Shown: piece after piece, positions 1 to 7,141 of the stretch
Layout: each line of letters starts with the position of its first letter
Position numbering within the stretch: position 1 is the first letter of the stretch
Assembly: GCA_003560935.1 (NCBI GenBank)
Contig: PWJF01000448.1
Span: 1-15,174 of the forward strand
Direction of reading: 5' to 3'
Source: Ignavibacteriales bacterium
GTDB taxonomy: Bacteria > Bacteroidota > Ignavibacteria > T3Sed10-11
Length of the DNA: 15,174 nucleotides
Notes under the pieces: model-generated
The model's input: only the letters and a program-made list of their open reading frames with translations
What the model was told of the DNA's origin: nothing
Databases searched by the model: none
Translations under genes and position numbers: made by a program

Positions 1-1
1 A

Positions 2-229
2 GAGACCTTCGAAGAGAACGGACTAAAGATGGGCAAGGTCGACTTCGGCGGCGTAGTGAAGAATGTCTGCCTCGAGTACATTCCCGACTGTAACGTCGGA
101 GATTACACGGTCGTGCACGTCGGCTTCGGCATCAGCAAGCTGAACGAGGAGGAGGCGATGGAAACACTCTCTTACCTGAAACAGATCGGCGCACTCGGTG
201 AAGAACTCGGCGGGGAGGATGTGGAATGA
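2..229 (+). CDS. hypC: HypC/HupF family hydrogenase maturation chaperone (5' truncated)
   Basis: HypC is a small chaperone. It binds HypD during assembly of the Fe(CN)2CO unit of [NiFe]-hydrogenases and then delivers the unit to the large-subunit precursor in the cytoplasm. The frame is open from base 2, so the gene begins before the window; the ATG at 29 lies inside the protein. What is visible matches the family: GKVDFGGV, then a strand with C-L-E, then [21 protein letters not shown] and a Glu-rich tail. The N-terminal MC(L/V) motif, whose Cys binds iron, is off the window. The stop codon overlaps the hypD start (ATGA at 226-229), which suggests translational coupling. Family assignment is firm; the start cannot be seen. 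Confidence 0.93.
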   Translation, partial: ETFEENGLKMGKVDFGGVVKNVCLEYIPDCNVGDYTVVHVGFGISKLNEEEAMETLSYLKQIGALGEELGGEDVE

Positions 230-1329
230 AATACATTGACGAATACCGCGACGCCGACCTGATTAAAAAACAGGTACAAAAGATACACGAGATAACCACA
301 AAGAAGTGGGCGGTCATGGAAGTCTGCGGCGGTCAAACGCATACGATCGTCAAGACCGGGATCGATCAACTCCTACCGGAAGAGATCACCTTGATTCACG
401 GACCCGGCTGTCCCGTCTGCGTCACTCCGCTTGAAATGATCGACAAAGCGCTCGAGATCGCATCACGGCCGGATGTTATCTTCACATCGTTTGGCGATAT
501 GCTCCGTGTCCCCGGCTCGCACAAAGATCTCTTCTCGGTGAAGGCTGACGGCGGTAATGTCCGCATCGTCTATTCTCCTCTCGATGCCGTGAAGCTCGCA
601 CAAAAACATCCCGATAAAAAAGTTGTATTTTTTGCGGTCGGTTTTGAAACCACGGCACCTGCGAATGCGATGGCCTTCTGGCAGGCAAAGCAACTCGGAT
701 TAAAAAATTTCTCGATCCTCGTCTCTCATGTGCTTGTCCCACCCGCAATGGAGGCGGTGCTCGACTCACCGTTCAACAGCGTACAGGGATTCGTTGCTGC
801 CGGTCATGTGTGTGCAGTGATGGGATACGAAGAGTACGAGCCCATGGCAAAGAAATATAAAGTCCCGATGGTCGTCACCGGATTCGAGCCGCTCGATTTG
901 CTGCAGGGAATTTACATGCTCATCAAGCAACTCGAGGAAGGCAGATATGAAGTAGAGAACCAATACACCCGTGCTGTGAAACGTGAGGGAAATATTCCTG
1001 CGAAGGAGACAATATACAAAGTATTTGAGATAGGGGACCGTGCCTGGCGCGGGATCGGTGTCGTGCCCAACAGCGGGTACAGATTAAAAGAAGAATTTTC
1101 GGCATACGATGCAGAGAAGGTTTTCAGCGATATTGCAAACATTCAATCAATAGAATCGGAACTCTGCATCAGCGGGCTCGTATTACAGGGAGTGAAAAAA
1201 CCTCATGAGTGTCCTGCATTCGGGAAAGAATGTACTCCTATGACGCCGCTTGGTGCAACTATGGTTTCGTCCGAAGGGGCGTGTGCAGCGTATTATAATT
1301 ACGGTAGATACCGAACCAGTGTTGGATAG
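226..1329 (+). CDS. hypD: Hydrogenase formation protein HypD
   Basis: HypD is the [4Fe-4S] scaffold, working with HypC, on which the Fe(CN)2CO unit of [NiFe]-hydrogenase is built. At 367 residues it is full length for the family. The signature motifs are all present: CGGQTH (Cys34), GPGCPVC (Cys62 and Cys65), [13 protein letters not shown] and VGFETTAP. Near the C-terminus, Cys314, Cys329, Cys336 and Cys353 sit in a region shown in other HypDs to hold the cluster. The start is set by the 4-bp ATGA overlap with hypC. An 85-bp gap follows before hypE. No sign of decay. The hydrogenase structural genes are not in the window, so the enzyme being matured is unknown. Confidence 0.97.
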   Translation: MKYIDEYRDADLIKKQVQKIHEITTKKWAVMEVCGGQTHTIVKTGIDQLLPEEITLIHGPGCPVCVTPLEMIDKALEIASRPDVIFTSFGDMLRVPGSHKDLFSVKADGGNVRIVYSPLDAVKLAQKHPDKKVVFFAVGFETTAPANAMAFWQAKQLGLKNFSILVSHVLVPPAMEAVLDSPFNSVQGFVAAGHVCAVMGYEEYEPMAKKYKVPMVVTGFEPLDLLQGIYMLIKQLEEGRYEVENQYTRAVKREGNIPAKETIYKVFEIGDRAWRGIGVVPNSGYRLKEEFSAYDAEKVFSDIANIQSIESELCISGLVLQGVKKPHECPAFGKECTPMTPLGATMVSSEGACAAYYNYGRYRTSVG

Positions 1330-1357
1330 TTGTTTACCTTCGGTGATTAAAAAACAA

Positions 1358-1385
1358 TTCGTGTTTCGTGTTTAGAGTTTCGAAT
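1358..1385. repeat. Degenerate 7-bp tandem repeat in the hypD-hypE gap
   Basis: Four adjacent heptamers read TTCGTGT, TTCGTGT, TTAGAGT and TTCGAAT. They fill much of the short spacer between hypD and hypE. The first two are identical and the others differ by two or three bases. The spacer has no clear promoter, and hypE has no obvious Shine-Dalgarno sequence. The repeat has no assigned role. Confidence 0.55.
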
Positions 1386-1414
1386 TATCGGATTTCGAAA
1401 GACAATCAACGAAT

Positions 1415-2425
1415 ATGAAAAACAACAAAATATTGTTAGGACACGGGAGCGGCGGTAAACTTTCCGCTGAACTTATCAACACGATGTTCCTTCCCGCCTT
1501 TACCAACGAGTTCCTCTCCCCTCTTGGTGATCAAGCTATTGTAAATATCAACGGAACGCGTATTGCCTTCACAACCGATTCCTATGTCGTAAATCCAATT
1601 TTCTTTCCCGGCGGCAGTATCGGTGATGTTGCGGTGAACGGCACGGTAAACGACCTCGCTGTCGGCGGTGCGCAGCCGCTTTATATCAGCGCGGGCGTTA
1701 TCCTTGAAGAAGGTATGCCGATGGAAGAACTCGAACGTGTCGTTTCCGACATGAAAAACGCTTGCGAACGCGCCGGCGTGCAGCTTGTTACCGGCGACAC
1801 AAAGGTCGTCGAAAAAGGCAAAGGTGATAAGATATTCATAAATACATCGGGAATCGGTGTTATTGAGGAAGGCATAGAAATTAATCCCCACAGCGTACGA
1901 CCGGGAGACAGGATCATCGTAAACGGTCCGATCGGCGAGCACGGCATTGCTATTATGTCGGTACGCGAGGGATTGGAATTCGAAACCGCGATCGAAAGCG
2001 ATACGGCGCCGCTGAATCATCTCGTTCAGGATATGTTGAACGTCAGCAAGAATATACGCTGGATGCGCGACCCCACCCGCGGCGGATTGTCAAGCTCTCT
2101 CAACGAATTAGCACAATCATCAAAGAAAGGTATCACACTGCACGAATCCGATATCCCTGTCCCCGAATCGGTAAAAGCAGCGTGCGAAATACTCGGACTC
2201 GATCCGCTCTACGTTGCTAACGAAGGGAAATTGTTGGCGGTAGTTCCCGCTCAGGAAGCCGAACAGATAGTCGATGTAATGCGCAAAAATCCGCAGGGAA
2301 AGGATGCACGGATCATCGGCGAGGTAGTTGACGATCATCACGGGTACGTATTACTCAAAACATCGATCGGCGGAAATCGTGTAGTAGATATGTTGGCAGG
2401 GGAACAACTGCCGAGAATTTGTTAA
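1415..2425 (+). CDS. hypE: Carbamoyl-dehydratase HypE
   Basis: HypE takes a carbamoyl group from HypF on its C-terminal Cys and dehydrates it with ATP to a thiocyanate, then passes cyanide to iron on HypC-HypD. The 336-residue protein ends in PRIC, the diagnostic C-terminal tail, with Cys336 as the acceptor. It has the fold signatures of the PurM/AIR-synthase-like family: HGSGGK (10-15), TTDSYVV (about 54-59), NGTVNDLAVGGA (Asp80), TGDTKVV (Asp128) and RDPTRGG in the second half. It follows hypD on the same strand after 85 bp, in the common hypCDE order. The bases before the ATG show no good ribosome binding site, so translation may depend on hypD readthrough or on an A-rich start region. Complete and apparently functional. 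Confidence 0.97.
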   Translation: MKNNKILLGHGSGGKLSAELINTMFLPAFTNEFLSPLGDQAIVNINGTRIAFTTDSYVVNPIFFPGGSIGDVAVNGTVNDLAVGGAQPLYISAGVILEEGMPMEELERVVSDMKNACERAGVQLVTGDTKVVEKGKGDKIFINTSGIGVIEEGIEINPHSVRPGDRIIVNGPIGEHGIAIMSVREGLEFETAIESDTAPLNHLVQDMLNVSKNIRWMRDPTRGGLSSSLNELAQSSKKGITLHESDIPVPESVKAACEILGLDPLYVANEGKLLAVVPAQEAEQIVDVMRKNPQGKDARIIGEVVDDHHGYVLLKTSIGGNRVVDMLAGEQLPRIC

Positions 2426-2450
2426 GATTGTATAGAACACTGACGACACT

Positions 2451-2480
2451 TGAGCCATAGGCTCATCAGCCTTTGGCTGA
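2451..2480. repeat. Two adjacent small hairpins after hypE
   Basis: Two perfect inverted repeats lie end to end: TGAGCC-ATA-GGCTCA at 2451-2465 and TCAGCC-TTT-GGCTGA at 2466-2480. Each has a 6-bp stem and a 3-base loop. They lie between the converging hypE and hpnE genes and could end or pause transcription, but no T-run follows on either strand, so I do not call them a standard intrinsic terminator. Confidence 0.6.
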
Positions 2481-2494
2481 GATTTAGCTGATTT

Positions 2495-2540
2495 ACACAG
2501 ATAAATAAAAATAAACTGCGGACATCTGTGTCATCTGTGT
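2495..2540. repeat. ATCTGTGT inverted and tandem repeat at the hpnE 3' end
   Basis: ACACAGAT at 2495-2502 is the reverse complement of ATCTGTGT, which occurs twice downstream inside a perfect 9-bp tandem repeat, CATCTGTGT, at 2523-2531 and 2532-2540. The second copy runs into hpnE, so the last codons and the TGA stop of hpnE are made of repeat sequence. It could fold into a stem between converging genes. I recall similar CTGTGT repeats between genes in other bacteria, but cannot confirm a match here. Confidence 0.55.
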
Positions 2541-3856
2541 TCCATAACACACTCCGCCGCTTTAAAACCACTCATAATCGCTCCCTCGATCGTTGCGGGC
2601 AAATGGGTTTGCGTCCAGTCGCCGGCTATCAATAAATTATCAAATCGCGTCTTATTTCCCGGACGCTTTTTTTGTATATCCGGCGTTATCGATACCGTTG
2701 CACGGCGTTCTTTAATAATCCGGTAATATTTAACGTTCGCATCGCGCAGAGAGGGAAAACAGGATCGAAGCTCATCCAATGCGAGTTTCATTAACTCCTC
2801 ACCATCCATTCCGACATGTTCCCGCGCTCCGCTCATAACAAGCGACACATATCCATGTCCGTCCGAATCGGCGAACGACGGATCTTTTTTAAACACCCAG
2901 TGAAACTTTGTATCGATCATACCCGCCCGCGAAGGGATATCAATGTCTTTATCGAACCAGATGTTGCATGTAATGATCGGAACGTACGATGCATTATTCT
3001 GAAAATGTAATCCTGCAGTTTCGAACAATGAATGCATATGTACCGGCTGTCCCGTAAGAATAAATGCATCTCCTGTTACTTCCGTACCTCCCTGCAGCAA
3101 TACACCTTTCACAACGTTCCCGTCATATTGTAATTCGATGACCCGGTTATTACAATCAATCCGCCCTCCGTTTTCTGAGATACATGTTACCGCGGGATAG
3201 ACGAATACATCGCTCAATCCCCGAAGTGGTGTAAGAATATTGGACGGGCCTTTTGCATCAAACACCCCTATCTTCATCGTTCTTACAAAAACTTCAGCCG
3301 ATGCAAGATCGAGCGATTCGTTCATGATCGCAATGGCGAGCGGATACCAGAAACACTTTTTCAATCTCTCGCTTTGCTTCATCTCACGGAGCCATTCCTC
3401 AACCGTCAGTCCTGATATTTTTTGCATGTACTTCTCATCGGCATTAAACAGCCGGCGGCCAATATTCAATAACTTGATTCTGTCGCGAAACGAGAGAAAC
3501 GAATAACCCGATAAGCCCGCGATTAACGCCGGGCGCGGGGGCAACTTTCGTGACACATGTACGTGCGCCGAACCCCATTCGGGATGTACAAACATGAGTT
3601 TTAGTTCGGGTTCTATATGAATATACTTTTGTGTACCGATTAGAGACACATATTTCAGGGTGTGCGTATAACAATCGAGCAGTAAATGCTGACCGTTATC
3701 GAGAATATCGCCGGATTGTTTTTCGCGGAAGGAGTAGGTTCTGCCTCCGGGAGATGCGCTCTGCTCAAGTATTTGCACATTATAACCGGCTGAAGAAAGT
3801 TTAACGGCAGCGGCAAGTCCGCTTAATCCGCCGCCGACGACGATAACCTTTTTCAT
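2531..3856 (-). CDS. hpnE: Hydroxysqualene dehydroxylase HpnE (FAD-dependent)
   Basis: HpnE is the FAD-dependent enzyme that reduces hydroxysqualene to squalene, the last step of the HpnCDE route. The 441-residue protein opens with a Rossmann dinucleotide site (IVVGGGLSGLAAA, residues 5-17) and a PGGRTYSF segment. It has the LDNGQHLLL motif seen in squalene-associated desaturases and closes with the FAD-binding GDWTQTHLPATIEGA region (from Gly412). Carotenoid desaturases are the main alternative, but the partners hpnC and hpnD directly upstream argue for HpnE. The start ATG overlaps the hpnD stop by 4 bp (3853-3856), which implies coupling. The last codons fall in a short repeat that may have replaced the original 3' end. 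Confidence 0.93.
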   Translation of the reverse strand: MKKVIVVGGGLSGLAAAVKLSSAGYNVQILEQSASPGGRTYSFREKQSGDILDNGQHLLLDCYTHTLKYVSLIGTQKYIHIEPELKLMFVHPEWGSAHVHVSRKLPPRPALIAGLSGYSFLSFRDRIKLLNIGRRLFNADEKYMQKISGLTVEEWLREMKQSERLKKCFWYPLAIAIMNESLDLASAEVFVRTMKIGVFDAKGPSNILTPLRGLSDVFVYPAVTCISENGGRIDCNNRVIELQYDGNVVKGVLLQGGTEVTGDAFILTGQPVHMHSLFETAGLHFQNNASYVPIITCNIWFDKDIDIPSRAGMIDTKFHWVFKKDPSFADSDGHGYVSLVMSGAREHVGMDGEELMKLALDELRSCFPSLRDANVKYYRIIKERRATVSITPDIQKKRPGNKTRFDNLLIAGDWTQTHLPATIEGAIMSGFKAAECVMEHR

Positions 3857-4716
3857 CGAACAGGCAGTACTCTGTGACTGAACCAGACGTTTAATGCGAT
3901 GAGAAGCTGGCGTAACCGGTTGAGGCGGATCTTATCCTGGAATATGTTGTAATTATTCCGTTCGATTTTCCGAAGGATTGAAAAGTATATCTTTTCCATG
4001 ATTCGCGCGGCAAAGAAATGCACTTTGTCTTCGCGGGCAAGATGTATGTTAGCGGTCTCATAAAATGATTGCGCGCGTTCGGATTGGTATCGCATGAGCC
4101 CGACGAAGCGTTCATCGTATACATGGTTCCGCAAATCATCCTCGCTGTAATGAAACCGCATCATATCTTCCTGGGGTAAATAAATACGGTCACGTTTTAA
4201 ATCCGATTTCACATCCCGCATAATATTGGTGAGCTGCAGTGCAATACCGAGATCGACGGCATACTGTTTTGTGTTATCTTTTGTATAACCGAAAATTTCG
4301 GCGCACATTAAGCCGACCGTTGACGCAACACGGTAGCAATAAGTATATAATTCGTCGAACGTCGAATACCGGTTTTTATTCAAATCCATCTCAACACCTT
4401 TAATCAGCTCGGAGAAATGGTTAACTGGTATATTGAAGTGTTTCGCTGTAATGCTCAGTTTATTTAACAACGGATGCGACGATCCCCCGTTGATTGATTT
4501 TTCCAGCTCATGTCGCCACTTTGTCAACAATACTTCCTTTTCCTGAACACTTTTGTTACCTTCATCGACGATATCGTCCGTTTTTTTACAAAACGCATAC
4601 ACGGTATAAATGGCATCCCGTTGATTTTTTGGCAGAAGATTAAAGGAGTAGTAAAAACTCGAACGGCTTTTTTTCGTAATGGCAGCGGCTGTTTCAACGG
4701 ACATGGACTTCGGCAT
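3853..4716 (-). CDS. hpnD: Presqualene diphosphate synthase HpnD
   Basis: HpnD condenses two farnesyl diphosphates into presqualene diphosphate. The 287-residue protein is normal in size for the squalene/phytoene synthase family. SSFYYSFNLLP (about 19-29) opens the domain. The first Asp-rich motif is DDIVDE (47-52), and the second, NIMRDVKSD (164-172), keeps both Mg-binding aspartates (168 and 172). YCYRVASTVG (126-135) is also typical. It lies 31 bp after hpnC and overlaps hpnE by 4 bp, in an hpnCDE order. There is no clear Shine-Dalgarno site; a second ATG four codons in (4704) is an equally good start. A phytoene synthase is the alternative, but the HpnC and HpnE partners decide against it. 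Confidence 0.93.
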   Translation of the reverse strand: MPKSMSVETAAAITKKSRSSFYYSFNLLPKNQRDAIYTVYAFCKKTDDIVDEGNKSVQEKEVLLTKWRHELEKSINGGSSHPLLNKLSITAKHFNIPVNHFSELIKGVEMDLNKNRYSTFDELYTYCYRVASTVGLMCAEIFGYTKDNTKQYAVDLGIALQLTNIMRDVKSDLKRDRIYLPQEDMMRFHYSEDDLRNHVYDERFVGLMRYQSERAQSFYETANIHLAREDKVHFFAARIMEKIYFSILRKIERNNYNIFQDKIRLNRLRQLLIALNVWFSHRVLPVR

Positions 4717-4747
4717 AATTAAGTACGCAGATATTAATTCGCTCCGC

Positions 4748-5644
4748 TCATTGATTAAAAAACGATTGATATAAAAGCGAGGGAGTATCCCATAACGATA
4801 ATTTCGGGCGGGAATTCAGGACATCGTAATCAAGCTTCTCGATTTTCCGAAGTATCGTATTGCCGCCGATCAACACACACTTGATCTCATATCTGAAACG
4901 CCCGCGAAGATTTTTTATCAATGGTTTTCCCATTTTAAACAAAGCACTCGTTCGTTCGACTTCAAACCGGACAAGATCCTTAAAAGATTGAGTGCTCTTC
5001 TTCCCGTAAAAATCCATCTCACTTACCCCGTATGAAAGCATATCTTCGTCGGGGAAATAGATCCTGTTTTTTTTGAGGTCTATCGATACATACTGCCAGA
5101 AGTTGGCAAGCTGTAAACCGGTACATATCGCATCTGAATATCTGTACAGTTTTGCATCTCGGTATCCGAATATCAGCAATAACAATTGACCGATCGGGTT
5201 TGCCGAACGGCGGCAGTAATCCATCAGATCGTCGAATGATTTATATCGTTTAACGGTTACATCCTGCCGGAATGCAGAGAGCAGATCGAGAAACGGCTGT
5301 ACGGGCAGGTCCTTCGCCCGGATGGTTTCAGATACTGCCCACATGATCGGATGGCGTGTCTTGCTTTCGAGCGACCGGATGAAAAGCTCCTCCCACTCGT
5401 TCAGATATAAAATGCGCTCGGCATCGGAATACCCCGGTTCGTCGGCAAAATCATCGGCTGTGCGGGCGAATGCATAGACGGCAAACACAAAGGGCTGCAG
5501 TTGGCGCTGTATGAGAACCGAGCCGACCGGAAAGTTCTCATAATGTCTGCGGGCAATATACTTACACCGCCTGAAAGATTCATCGAGAGTTTTGACTTTC
5601 GGCGGATTCAGCACCCATCGTTCAGGTTTTACGGCAACCGACAT
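4748..5644 (-). CDS. hpnC: Hydroxysqualene synthase HpnC
   Basis: HpnC converts presqualene diphosphate to hydroxysqualene by loss of diphosphate and addition of water. From the chosen start the protein has 298 residues. It carries YAFARTADDFADE (first Asp-rich motif at 64-69), YCRRSANPIG (143-152) and LQLANFWQ followed by the second motif. In that second motif the first Asp position is Tyr185 (NFWQYVSID; Asp189 is kept), unlike HpnD next door. The frame is open further upstream to 5740, but that extension (SGEIISYLKL...) does not look like the family and would begin before a sigma70-like promoter at 5683-5710, so the ATG at 5644 is preferred. It is the first gene of the hpnCDE operon. Confidence 0.9.
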   Translation of the reverse strand: MSVAVKPERWVLNPPKVKTLDESFRRCKYIARRHYENFPVGSVLIQRQLQPFVFAVYAFARTADDFADEPGYSDAERILYLNEWEELFIRSLESKTRHPIMWAVSETIRAKDLPVQPFLDLLSAFRQDVTVKRYKSFDDLMDYCRRSANPIGQLLLLIFGYRDAKLYRYSDAICTGLQLANFWQYVSIDLKKNRIYFPDEDMLSYGVSEMDFYGKKSTQSFKDLVRFEVERTSALFKMGKPLIKNLRGRFRYEIKCVLIGGNTILRKIEKLDYDVLNSRPKLSLWDTPSLLYQSFFNQ

Positions 5645-5682
5645 GTGTATTATGATCCCGACATGTTCAAAGTGATTTAAGA

Positions 5683-5710
5683 TGTATAGTATAGCAAAAC
5701 TGTTTGACAA
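5683..5710 (-). promoter_or_regulatory. Candidate hpnCDE promoter
   Basis: On the minus strand TTGTCA (5710-5705) and TATACA (5688-5683) are 16 bp apart. Transcription would begin near 5676, about 30 bases before the hpnC ATG at 5644 and inside the longer reading frame, which supports the shorter protein. Prediction from sequence only. Confidence 0.55.
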
Positions 5711-5731
5711 CTTCAAATAGCTTATTATTTC

Positions 5732-5752
5732 CCCCGACAAAAAACGTCGGGG
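5732..5752. repeat. Hairpin upstream of hpnC
   Basis: CCCCGAC and GTCGGGG form a perfect 7-bp inverted repeat around a 7-base loop that is A-rich on the plus strand. It lies about 20 bp upstream of the hpnC -35 box and about 20 bp before the tRNA promoter on the other strand. Neither side is followed by a T-run. It may be an operator or a boundary element; its role is unknown. Confidence 0.5.
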
Positions 5753-5773
5753 TCAATGATTAAACAACAATTA

Positions 5774-5802
5774 TTGATTTTTACGCCATTTCGCCTTATA
5801 TT
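5774..5802 (+). promoter_or_regulatory. Promoter of the CAT tRNA gene
   Basis: TTGATT (5774-5779) and TATATT (5797-5802) are 17 bp apart. Initiation would fall near 5809, about 11 bases before the mature tRNA end at 5820, a normal short leader. The -10 matches those predicted for the speD and tilS promoters. Confidence 0.7.
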
Positions 5803-5819
5803 GTTAGGTCTTTGAGCAC

Positions 5820-5893
5820 GCCGGAGTAGCTCAGGTGGTTAGAGCAGTGGAATCATAATCCACGTGTCGGGGGTTCGAGTCCCTCCTCCGGTA
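5820..5893 (+). tRNA. tRNA, anticodon CAT (Met or lysidine-modified Ile)
   Basis: A full cloverleaf of 74 bases can be drawn. The acceptor stem is GCCGGAG with CTCCGGT (first pair G-T). The D arm is GCTC/GAGC, the anticodon stem GTGGA/TCCAC around the loop ATCATAA, the variable loop GTGTC, and the T arm GGGGG/CCCTC around TTCGAGT. The discriminator base is A and the CCA end is not encoded. The first pair is not the C-A mismatch of initiator tRNA, and the anticodon stem lacks the GGG/CCC run of initiators, so this is elongator Met or the Ile tRNA whose C34 becomes lysidine. I cannot separate these by eye. Base 32 is A where the E. coli counterparts have C. Confidence 0.93.
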
Positions 5894-5902
5894 CAAAAAA
5901 TC

Positions 5903-5951
5903 AAACAGCCCGGCAATTATCAAACCTCTTTGAAAAATTGCCGGGCTGTTT
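5903..5951. terminator. Bidirectional terminator between the tRNA and the DUF4382-like gene
   Basis: A perfect 16-bp stem (5903-5918 with 5936-5951, core CAGCCCGGCAATT) closes a 17-base loop. T-rich sequence follows on both strands: TATTTATT on the plus side and GATTTTTTG on the minus side. It can end the tRNA transcript and the opposing lipoprotein gene at 5990. Its minus-strand flank (ATAAATAAA just before the stem) resembles the flank of the hairpin after the protease gene. Confidence 0.85.
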
Positions 5952-5989
5952 ATTTATTGACCCGTAATGCGAATCAGTTTTACTATTAT

Positions 5990-6766
5990 TTAAAGATTTA
6001 CGGCATTCAATACGGTTGTCTCGCCTACACTCACCGTTACCCCATCCATCATGTATTCTCCATATCCTTCTTCCCGTCCCTCAAAATGGAACGAATACGA
6101 TCCTTCTGGTAGATGAATGACTTTAAATTCGCCGCTATTCTCATCCGCGTACGTGGTAGTAACAACTTCGCCGTTTTCATACACAGTTACAACTGCTCGT
6201 GCCTCGGCAGGCAGCACACTACCGGCAACCGACCCTGATGTTGCAATCGGCTGTAACCGGTATGCCGGTTGAAGAACGTAATGCCCGGTTTGAGGCAATT
6301 CGTGTACGGACCGGTGTGCATCAAAATCGAGAAGCAATTCATACGTATAATCGGGCTCTATATCGAACACCTGAACTAATTTTAACCCGGTTTGAATACC
6401 GCTGGGAATTGCAAGACTAAGAGTATCGTCATTAAGAACAACATTACTCCCTGAACCGATTAATAGACGAATTTCGGTGTATTTCCCTTGATTCAGTGTC
6501 GCTTCACCAAGGACAGCCGTTACACCGTTTGTCAGCTCAAGCAGGTTATACGTATCCGGCACGTTATTAATGGTGATCCAACCCTCGTCTGCCTTATGAA
6601 CTTCGACGCGTTCGACGACGATATTAACTTCATCGAATTCCCCCGGTGCGTCCGCAAGATACAGAACAAAGTTACCGGTTGAACCCGGCCCCGTCATGGT
6701 ATCGCATCCGATAATAAGTGCGATGCCGACCAGTAGCGTTATTACAGCTATATAGGATGTTTTCAT
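5990..6766 (-). CDS. Lipoprotein with a DUF4382-like domain
   Basis: The 258-residue protein begins with a lipoprotein signal peptide: MKTSYIAVITLLVGIALIIGC, with the lipidated Cys at 21. After a TGPG linker, residues about 30-175 (GNFVLYLADAPGEFDEVNIVVERVEVH and onward) resemble DUF4382, a domain of unknown function found in envelope proteins. The last 75 residues or so (SGSVAGSVLPAEARAVVTVYENGEVV) look like a carboxypeptidase-regulatory or CnaB-like beta-sandwich. It is probably anchored in the outer membrane or exposed at the surface. The ATG follows a GGGGG-type ribosome site at 4-5 bases. It stands alone and is divergent from the gene at 7178, with an unusual 19-bp-spacer promoter. Substrate and function are unknown. 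Confidence 0.82.
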   Translation of the reverse strand: MKTSYIAVITLLVGIALIIGCDTMTGPGSTGNFVLYLADAPGEFDEVNIVVERVEVHKADEGWITINNVPDTYNLLELTNGVTAVLGEATLNQGKYTEIRLLIGSGSNVVLNDDTLSLAIPSGIQTGLKLVQVFDIEPDYTYELLLDFDAHRSVHELPQTGHYVLQPAYRLQPIATSGSVAGSVLPAEARAVVTVYENGEVVTTTYADENSGEFKVIHLPEGSYSFHFEGREEGYGEYMMDGVTVSVGETTVLNAVNL

Positions 6767-6777
6767 CTTTACCCCCG

Positions 6778-6807
6778 TTGTTTATGATTGTTTATGGTTG
6801 TTTGCAA
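6778..6807. repeat. Three copies of a 10-bp repeat in the lipoprotein gene leader
   Basis: TTGTTTATGA (6778-6787), TTGTTTATGG (6788-6797) and TTGTTTGCAA (6798-6807) lie head to tail on the plus strand. They form most of the predicted 5' leader of the minus-strand lipoprotein gene, just before its ribosome binding site. The 10-bp period matches one helical turn, so a DNA-binding protein or an mRNA-binding protein could read them. No role is proven. Confidence 0.55.
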
Positions 6808-6814
6808 ATTGAAC

Positions 6815-6845
6815 AATATACCTTTTATTAGAATATTCTAATCAA
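6815..6845 (-). promoter_or_regulatory. Candidate promoter with palindromic operator, 19-bp spacer
   Basis: On the minus strand TTGATT (6845-6840) and TATATT (6820-6815) are separated by 19 bp. A perfect 16-bp palindrome, ATTAGAATATTCTAAT, spans 6827-6842: it fills most of the spacer and overlaps the -35. The other good promoters here have 16-17 bp spacers. A long spacer with a centred palindrome is the layout used by MerR-family regulators, but any dimeric regulator could bind. It would drive the DUF4382-like lipoprotein gene with a leader of about 42 bases. Confidence 0.5.
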
Positions 6846-7112
6846 TTTACATGCCAAATATCAAAAAGTGACGAAAACAGATAATATTCAACAATATTTC
6901 TGTATCATATCCAATATCATAGGCAGAAAAATACGATGAACGGGCAATTTAATGCGGGAATTACACGTATGAAGTGCGTGAAAATCAGTTATCCGGCAGT
7001 ATTAAACCATTTTTACAATATAACGGATCGTAATAACCTGTTGATTTTAAATAAGATATAAACAGTAAGGCAGTTTGGTATGATCTTTGTCACATTTATC
7101 TGAGAAAGTTGG

Positions 7113-7141
7113 TTGACATTTTCATCAAATTACATTAAAAT
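7113..7141 (+). promoter_or_regulatory. Strong sigma70-like promoter of the two-repeat secreted protein
   Basis: A consensus TTGACA (7113-7118) and TAAAAT (7136-7141) are 17 bp apart. Transcription should start at about 7148, so the ATG at 7148 lies at the first base of the message and the real start is the ATG at 7178. A perfect 6-bp hairpin, ATGTTG-GTT-CAACAT, at 7148-7162 would sit at the 5' end of the mRNA, where such hairpins can protect transcripts. Confidence 0.7.

Noticed and set aside
1436..2020. 194-codon open frame on the minus strand opposite hypE
   Set aside because: It lies wholly inside a strongly conserved gene, has no recognisable sequence, and is a by-product of the hypE codon pattern.
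5864..6112. 82-codon open frame starting in the tRNA
   Set aside because: It begins in the T arm of the tRNA and runs through a terminator and the end of the opposing gene.
6936..7061. 41-codon frame (MNGQFNAGITRMK...) in the long intergenic region
   Set aside because: No ribosome site, no promoter directly upstream and no recognisable motif. It could be real but I cannot support it.
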